9,909 nucleotides of DNA from the NCBI GenBank assembly GCA_002390205.1, contig DGOV01000053.1, forward strand, positions 1 through 9,909, in the 5' to 3' direction. This stretch comes from Proteobacteria bacterium UBA4457 (lineage in GTDB: Bacteria > Pseudomonadota > Gammaproteobacteria > Ga0077536). The position numbers and the translations under genes were made by a program. Numbering within the stretch: position 1 is the first letter of the stretch; every line of letters starts with the position of its first letter. The notes beneath the pieces were generated by a model. It saw nothing but the letters and a program-made list of their open reading frames with translations. It was not told the origin of the DNA and did no database searches. Below are positions 6,068-9,909 of the stretch, piece after piece.

Positions 6068-7258
6068 ATGATTGATCAAAAAAAGCCATACATAGATATC
6101 AACATAAATGGATCATCTGTTCGGATTCTAGGCACGGCCCATGTGTCTCAAATAAGTGTCGATCAGGTTCGTACAGAAATAGAGTCTGAGCAATACAGCG
6201 ACATTGCAGTCGAGTTGTGTGAAAGTCGATATGAAATGATGTCAGATCCTGATGCCTTCGGCAAACTTAACTTGGTTGAAATTATCCGTAAAGGAAAAGC
6301 CCTCATGGTTACAGCTATGTTGGCTATGGGAGCTTTTCAACAAAGGATTGCTGAGCAATTCGGTGTGGAGCCTGGAGCGGAGATGCGCACTGCAGTCTTG
6401 GAAGCTAAAAAGAGGGAACTAGTTGTACATTTGATAGACCGTAATATCGGTGTCACTTTGCGCAGAATTTATGGTTCTGTTGCGTGGTGGAAACGGCCAC
6501 ATTTATTTCTTGGGCTTCTCGGCAGTGTACTGAGTAATGATAAAGTCGAAGAGAGCGAGATTGAAGATTTGAAAGAACGTGATGTTATAGAGAGCGCTCT
6601 AAGTCAGCTTCAAGAGTCAGCAGGAGATCTATTCATTCCTCTTATTGATGAGCGTGATGAATTTATGGCTGTAAAAATTTGGAGGATCGCCAATGCTAGC
6701 CCGTGCAGAGTTCTAGCAGTTGTCGGTGCCGGTCATCTGACGGGTATTGCGAAGTATTTAGATAAAATATCAAATGATTGTGAAGCTCGTTTGAACGAAC
6801 TAGATAAAGTGCCGAAAAAGAAGAACTGGATAGCGGTTATTCCTTGGGCAATAGTGGCTCTCATTTTATTCGGGTTCTATTTAGGATTTTCTCGCAGCCC
6901 AGAGATGGGAATAAGCCTTTTGGTGGAATGGGCATTAATCAATGGTGGATTCGCATCTTTAGGTGTTTTAATTGCCGGTGGACATTTCTTGACAATTTTA
7001 GGCGCTTTTTTTGCGGCCCCTATCACGTCATTAAACCCTACTATTGGAGCAGGCATGGTGACGGGATTGATCGAGGCCTGGGTTCGCAAGCCGACAGTAT
7101 CAGATTTTGGCGCGCTTCGAAAAGATACGGTAACTTGGAGAGGGTGGAGGCGAAATAAAGTGGCGCGCACTCTTCTTGCTTTTGTGTTCGGCACATTAGG
7201 TTCTGCAATCGGAACGTATGTCGCAGGGTTCAGGATTGTGGGGCAGTTGCTTGGGTGA
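6068..7258 (+). CDS. TraB/GumN-family protein with C-terminal membrane segments
   Basis: The 396-residue protein starts with a TraB domain. GTAHVS (22-27) and VELCESR (48-54) are its N-terminal conserved blocks, DERDEFM (194-200) is the middle block, and VVGAGHLTGI (218-227) closes the domain. The spaced His and Glu residues resemble the erythromycin-esterase/Tiki-like metallohydrolase fold proposed for this family. A basic linker (about 249-252, KKK) leads to about four hydrophobic segments near 254-274, 283-304, 306-334 and 366-388, so the TraB domain probably faces the cytoplasm. The family is named after the enterococcal pheromone-shutdown protein TraB, but bacterial chromosomal members like this have no established role. 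An in-frame stop at 6053-6055 forces the ATG at 6068, which has no clear Shine-Dalgarno. The last 29 bp overlap the 3' end of the opposing permease gene. Confidence 0.85.
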   Translation: MIDQKKPYIDININGSSVRILGTAHVSQISVDQVRTEIESEQYSDIAVELCESRYEMMSDPDAFGKLNLVEIIRKGKALMVTAMLAMGAFQQRIAEQFGVEPGAEMRTAVLEAKKRELVVHLIDRNIGVTLRRIYGSVAWWKRPHLFLGLLGSVLSNDKVEESEIEDLKERDVIESALSQLQESAGDLFIPLIDERDEFMAVKIWRIANASPCRVLAVVGAGHLTGIAKYLDKISNDCEARLNELDKVPKKKNWIAVIPWAIVALILFGFYLGFSRSPEMGISLLVEWALINGGFASLGVLIAGGHFLTILGAFFAAPITSLNPTIGAGMVTGLIEAWVRKPTVSDFGALRKDTVTWRGWRRNKVARTLLAFVFGTLGSAIGTYVAGFRIVGQLLG

Positions 7259-8567
7259 TCATTTTTAAGGTGCTCTGGTATTTTCTGCGCCACATGTAGC
7301 CTATTAGACCTATACATATCATGCTAAAACCACAAACGTATATAGGTTCCTGAAAAACATTAGGCGTTAGCATATTTAAATATGTGTCTGCTGCGTGTAA
7401 CGGAATCAGTTTATTCAGCACGACAAGAAAGAACAAAAAACAAAAGCTGCTTTGTCGAGCGGAATAATACATCTGCAGAAGGCTTAGAAATAACACATCT
7501 CGAAATGCTAGGAGCGAGATGGCCAAGGCTGCTGGTCCAGTATTAGTGAGCTTTTCGTTTGTAAATACCTGGTCTGCTCCCGCCATTGCGGAAAAACTTG
7601 CTAAGGTTATAGCGAGTATTGAACTGCTGAGCCAAAGAGGAGCTTCTTGTAGACCGCGTTTAAATTGCCTCTCTCTCAGGTACTTCATGGTTCGGACAAA
7701 TTGACCAATGCCGGAGGGAAAACTAATTGCTGCCAGGTAGGATGCCGCGCTAGCAATGACAGCAGAGCATGACAACCACATGCGAAGTGCGTCGAACCCT
7801 CTATCACTTGCTGAAAAACCAGTAACTAATAGCCCCAGTGAAAGAACGAATAATCCATAAGCCGATGGAGTTGCTTTGATATCTATTTCTAGCCTTAAGC
7901 TTCTATATGCCCCAAACATAGCCCAAGCACCAATAAAAGTGAGTACAGAGAGAGTAAATAAGTCTTTTTGATAAGACGCGGAGAACCAAATAGGGTTGGC
8001 GTAGCTCGTTTTCAACTGATACCAGGTAGGTATTAGGATATCGGTGATATGAGGTAATAAAAATGCAATTAAAGCGATCGAGAAAATAATGCTATTACTC
8101 TGGTTGGAGGTTCTCTCTCGAAAGACTTTAATGATTGATTCATTCAAAGAGGTTGCCTGAAAAATCAGTGCCACAAGGCATAATATGACGCTATTTAAAA
8201 GGCTTTCGATCAAGTTCCCCGAGTTCCCAATGTATATTAGCAGGCATAAAATTGCCGCTCCCCAGGACGTTAGACTAGGCCCCAACAGCTTCCCGAGTAG
8301 AAGATGAGATGGTTTGATGCTCCCCATCCTTTGGGCATTCCAAGTATTATCGCTCACTTCTTTTCGGAAGGCGGCCGCAATTCTCATCGGCCCTGTAATA
8401 ATCCCAAAAAACAAAAAACCAAAAATAGCGATATATTTTGTTATGAAGATGCTAAAAATACTTTCACTTACGAACCAAGTGATGCTCACGAACAGAACAA
8501 TGACTAATAACGTAATGATTTTTATTTCATAAAGCCAGAGCTGTTTCATCAATTCGGGATTTTTCAT
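7230..8567 (-). CDS. ABC-2-type transporter permease
   Basis: This 445-residue polytopic membrane protein has roughly ten to twelve hydrophobic segments (for example near residues 17-34, 45-60, 100-140, 160-180, 205-225, 240-255, 267-285, 315-335, 350-370, 376-395 and 412-430). Between the second and third it has KEVSDNTWNAQRMGSIKPSHLLLGKLLG, the cytoplasmic coupling-loop pattern (E...TW..QR......LLLGKL) common in ABC-2 exporter permeases. It would form the transmembrane half of an exporter with the ATPase encoded just upstream, with 4 bp between the ATPase stop and this ATG. The substrate cannot be deduced. No good Shine-Dalgarno precedes the ATG, so translation is probably coupled to the ATPase. 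The 3' end overlaps the convergent TraB-family gene by 29 bp. Confidence 0.8.
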   Translation of the reverse strand: MKNPELMKQLWLYEIKIITLLVIVLFVSITWFVSESIFSIFITKYIAIFGFLFFGIITGPMRIAAAFRKEVSDNTWNAQRMGSIKPSHLLLGKLLGPSLTSWGAAILCLLIYIGNSGNLIESLLNSVILCLVALIFQATSLNESIIKVFRERTSNQSNSIIFSIALIAFLLPHITDILIPTWYQLKTSYANPIWFSASYQKDLFTLSVLTFIGAWAMFGAYRSLRLEIDIKATPSAYGLFVLSLGLLVTGFSASDRGFDALRMWLSCSAVIASAASYLAAISFPSGIGQFVRTMKYLRERQFKRGLQEAPLWLSSSILAITLASFSAMAGADQVFTNEKLTNTGPAALAISLLAFRDVLFLSLLQMYYSARQSSFCFLFFLVVLNKLIPLHAADTYLNMLTPNVFQEPIYVCGFSMICIGLIGYMWRRKYQSTLKMITQATAPQS

Positions 8568-8571
8568 ATTT

Positions 8572-9492
8572 CTATTCTTGTATAGAGTCGAAGTAGGCTT
8601 TTTTCAGTTTGCTTTGTATCGTTTCTAGCCCAGATATAGTTTTGTTTAAAGGAATGACTTTCTGAAATAAATCAGCTTTGTCGCTTTCATTGCCCCTGAA
8701 TTCGAAGTCTATACTGCTATTCGATTGTGCAACCTCGCCTACTTTTGGATGAGCCTGAAGGAGTTCCACCACGTTCTGGAACGGTGATGAAATAGATAGT
8801 CGTAACGTCTGATTAGAAATATGTTCGGTTCCGATATTTTTTTCTTCTATCGCTATCCCATCTTTCAGTATCAGCAATTGAGTTGAGTATGATTCAATCT
8901 CGGACAATATATGTGATGATATTAGTATAGTTACACCGTTATTCTTCCTTTCATTTAAAAATCTTGAAAGTGTATCTCTAGCTTCCGGATCTAAACCGGA
9001 GGCGGGTTCATCTAGCAGCGCTATTTTTGGATCGTGGATAAAAGCCTGCATAATGGCAACAGTTTGTCTTAATCCTTTTGATAGAGTTCCCGTTTTTTGC
9101 TGTAAACGGTCATGCATTTTAAAGGTTAAGGAGAGCTTATCTATCGATGCTCTAAGTTCTTCTTCTCTTATTGAATATATAGAACCGGCGTACCACAAGC
9201 ATTGCTCGACGGTGAGGCTATCGTAAATACCCGCTCGTTCCGGCAGGTATCCTATTTTATTGTAGGCATGACGAGGATGCTCTACCACATCAACTCCCAT
9301 TATTTCGATTGTACCTGAGAGTGGCTTGAGCAAACCTACTAGGCATTTGAATAGCGTGCTTTTACCTGCGCCATTTGGCCCGACAACTGCCATGATAGTA
9401 GCGCTTGGTATAGTTAGGCTGATCCCATTCAAGGCGTATATTCGATTGTAGGAAGACCAGAGGTTATTGACTTGTATAACAGGTGTAATAAT
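8572..9492 (-). CDS. ABC transporter ATP-binding protein
   Basis: This is the nucleotide-binding subunit of an ABC-2-type exporter (the CcmA/NatA/DrrA-like group). Counting from the proposed ATT at 9492 (306 residues) it has an A-loop tyrosine region NNLWSSYNRIYAL (9-21), Walker A GPNGAGKST (38-46), a Q-loop position reading GYLPERAG, the signature LSKGLRQ, Walker B IALLDEPASGLDP and the H-loop SSH. A roughly 90-residue C-terminal extension follows. The first canonical start is TTG at 9432, which would give 286 residues and remove the A-loop strand. The frame continues upstream through VIQVNNLWSSYNRIYA, a normal ABC N-terminus, to a TAA at 9493-9495. The only start candidates there are the rare ATT (9492 or 9489) or ATA (9477). 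It heads a two-gene operon with the permease. Confidence 0.88.
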   Translation of the reverse strand: MITPVIQVNNLWSSYNRIYALNGISLTIPSATIMAVVGPNGAGKSTLFKCLVGLLKPLSGTIEIMGVDVVEHPRHAYNKIGYLPERAGIYDSLTVEQCLWYAGSIYSIREEELRASIDKLSLTFKMHDRLQQKTGTLSKGLRQTVAIMQAFIHDPKIALLDEPASGLDPEARDTLSRFLNERKNNGVTILISSHILSEIESYSTQLLILKDGIAIEEKNIGTEHISNQTLRLSISSPFQNVVELLQAHPKVGEVAQSNSSIDFEFRGNESDKADLFQKVIPLNKTISGLETIQSKLKKAYFDSIQE

Positions 9493-9523
9493 TTAAACCA
9501 ACTAAGTATTTTTTACATACAGC

Positions 9524-9529
9524 ATCATA
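9524..9529 (-). promoter_or_regulatory. Possible -10 box for the ABC exporter operon
   Basis: The minus strand reads TATGAT. Transcription would begin near 9517, leaving about 25 nt before the ATT codon at 9492 with no Shine-Dalgarno sequence. The -35 region (TGGCGT at 17 bp) is a poor match, so this is a weak call. Confidence 0.25.
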
Positions 9530-9588
9530 TGGCTAGAGAGGTTTTGACGCCAGAAATTTAACACGGGACTAAAGTTGCTTTCAGCTAG

Positions 9589-9594
9589 TATGAT
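9589..9594 (+). promoter_or_regulatory. Possible nrtS promoter, -10 box (leaderless start)
   Basis: TATGAT on the plus strand ends 6 bases before the nrtS ATG, so transcription would start at or next to the A at 9601, giving a leaderless mRNA. The lack of any Shine-Dalgarno before 9601 fits. No convincing -35 box is visible. Confidence 0.35.
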
Positions 9595-9600
9595 ATCCTG

Positions 9601-9819
9601 ATGAATAAGTGGTTGAGAATGGCAGTTGAAAAAGACATTGTGATACGTGCTGCAAAACTATCTTGTGCGGTAGGTACTTTACTTATTCTTATTAATTATG
9701 GTGATGCGATTTTTACTGCTGAGGTAGCATATCCAGCTTGGTGGAAGATTCTTTTGACTTATTGTGTTCCGTATTTTGTGTCCACTTACTCTGCGGTTGG
9801 CGCCAGGCTAGCTGATTAA
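9601..9819 (+). CDS. nrtS: NrtS-like small nitrate/nitrite transporter
   Basis: This 72-residue protein has two hydrophobic segments (about 17-34 and 48-66). Between them is a loop with the pattern INYGDAIF, and the second segment reads KILLTYCVPYFVSTYSAV. From memory this matches the NrtS family, small two-helix inner-membrane proteins first described for nitrate/nitrite uptake in a marine cyanobacterium and widespread in marine bacteria. They probably act as homo- or hetero-oligomers. The ATG at 9601 has no Shine-Dalgarno, and an in-frame ATG at 9619 is an alternative. It is read divergently from the ABC exporter and ends directly in a bidirectional terminator shared with groL. No other nitrogen-assimilation gene is in the window. 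The identification rests on the recalled motif, without a database comparison. Confidence 0.75.
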   Translation: MNKWLRMAVEKDIVIRAAKLSCAVGTLLILINYGDAIFTAEVAYPAWWKILLTYCVPYFVSTYSAVGARLAD

Positions 9820-9820
9820 A

Positions 9821-9846
9821 AAAAACCCCGCATTTGCGGGGTTTTT
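9821..9846. terminator. Bidirectional rho-independent terminator between nrtS and groL
   Basis: An 11-bp perfect stem (9821-9831 paired with 9836-9846, core CCCCGC/GCGGGG) closes a four-base ATTT loop. The plus strand ends in five T within the stem's right arm. The minus strand ends in eight T (A run 9818-9825), so it is strongest for groL transcripts. It starts two bases after the nrtS stop codon and also ends nrtS. Confidence 0.92.
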
Positions 9847-9870
9847 GGTATCTAGGATATGGAGGATGAT

Positions 9871-9909
9871 TTACATCATGCCAGGCATTCCGCCCATTCC
9901 GCCCATTCC
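9871..9909 (-). CDS. groL: Chaperonin GroEL, C-terminal fragment
   Basis: The minus strand reads GMGGMGGMPGMM then TAA (9871-9873). This Gly-Gly-Met repeat is the flexible tail of the 60-kDa chaperonin, which projects into the folding cavity. Only the last 12 codons are inside the window, and the rest of the gene lies to the right. Transcription runs toward the hairpin terminator 25 bp beyond the stop. The tail type with a Pro insertion (MPGMM) is common in proteobacteria. No alternative reading is as good, although a fragment this short cannot exclude a tail of another Gly-Met-rich protein. Confidence 0.85.
   Translation of the reverse strand, partial: GMGGMGGMPGMM

Noticed and set aside
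6877..7317. A 146-codon open frame on the minus strand inside the TraB-family gene
   Set aside because: It is antisense to a gene with clear conserved motifs, its translation has no recognisable domain, and it has low-complexity Pro/Lys/Thr composition typical of a shadow frame.
9882..9909. A tandem 9-bp repeat (ccgcccatt units) at the right edge
   Set aside because: It is the coding sequence of the Gly-Gly-Met tail of GroEL and not an independent repeat array.
1..9909. Mobile elements, CRISPR arrays, toxin-antitoxin or defence systems, tRNA or rRNA genes
   Set aside because: I looked for transposase/integrase motifs, regularly spaced repeats, small paired toxin-like frames and cloverleaf sequences with a TTCGA-type loop and saw none that held up.

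Overview
The window reads as an AT-rich proteobacterial chromosome, most likely a gammaproteobacterium and plausibly a marine one. A Rep-type helicase, a TtcA tRNA thiolase, a GroEL ending in a Gly-Met-rich tail and a benzoyl-CoA (box) pathway regulator support this. The placement is inference from gene content. I see no transposase, integrase, CRISPR array, tRNA or rRNA, and no compositional break suggesting an island.

Layout. (1) Positions 1-1052, minus strand: boxR, an XRE helix-turn-helix/shikimate-kinase-like regulator, overlaps by one base the start of a gene that runs off the left edge and whose N-terminus resembles BoxC (benzoyl-CoA-dihydrodiol lyase). Two near-identical 14-bp copies of TGCAAnATAnTACA flank the boxR -10 box and look like BoxR operators. 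(2) Positions 1199-3746, plus strand: ttcA, a luciferase-like flavin-dependent oxidoreductase and a class I methyltransferase, with short gaps. (3) rep, minus strand, convergent with the methyltransferase across an 11-bp gap. (4) A 306-bp spacer, then a TraB-family membrane protein on the plus strand. (5) A two-gene ABC exporter (permease and ATPase) on the minus strand; the permease overlaps the 3' end of the traB-family gene by 29 bp. (6) A small nitrate/nitrite transporter-like gene (nrtS) on the plus strand, a strong bidirectional terminator, and the last 12 codons of groL on the minus strand.

Working together: boxR and boxC form an aromatic-acid catabolic operon whose repressor probably responds to benzoyl-CoA. 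The ABC genes form one exporter. The others look like housekeeping or stand-alone genes placed side by side. Several genes use non-ATG starts (ttcA, rep, and the ABC ATPase, whose conserved N-terminus extends upstream of its first canonical start). I did not find a clearly new multi-gene system. The best leads are the BoxR operator pair, the ATPase start anomaly and the probable leaderless nrtS.
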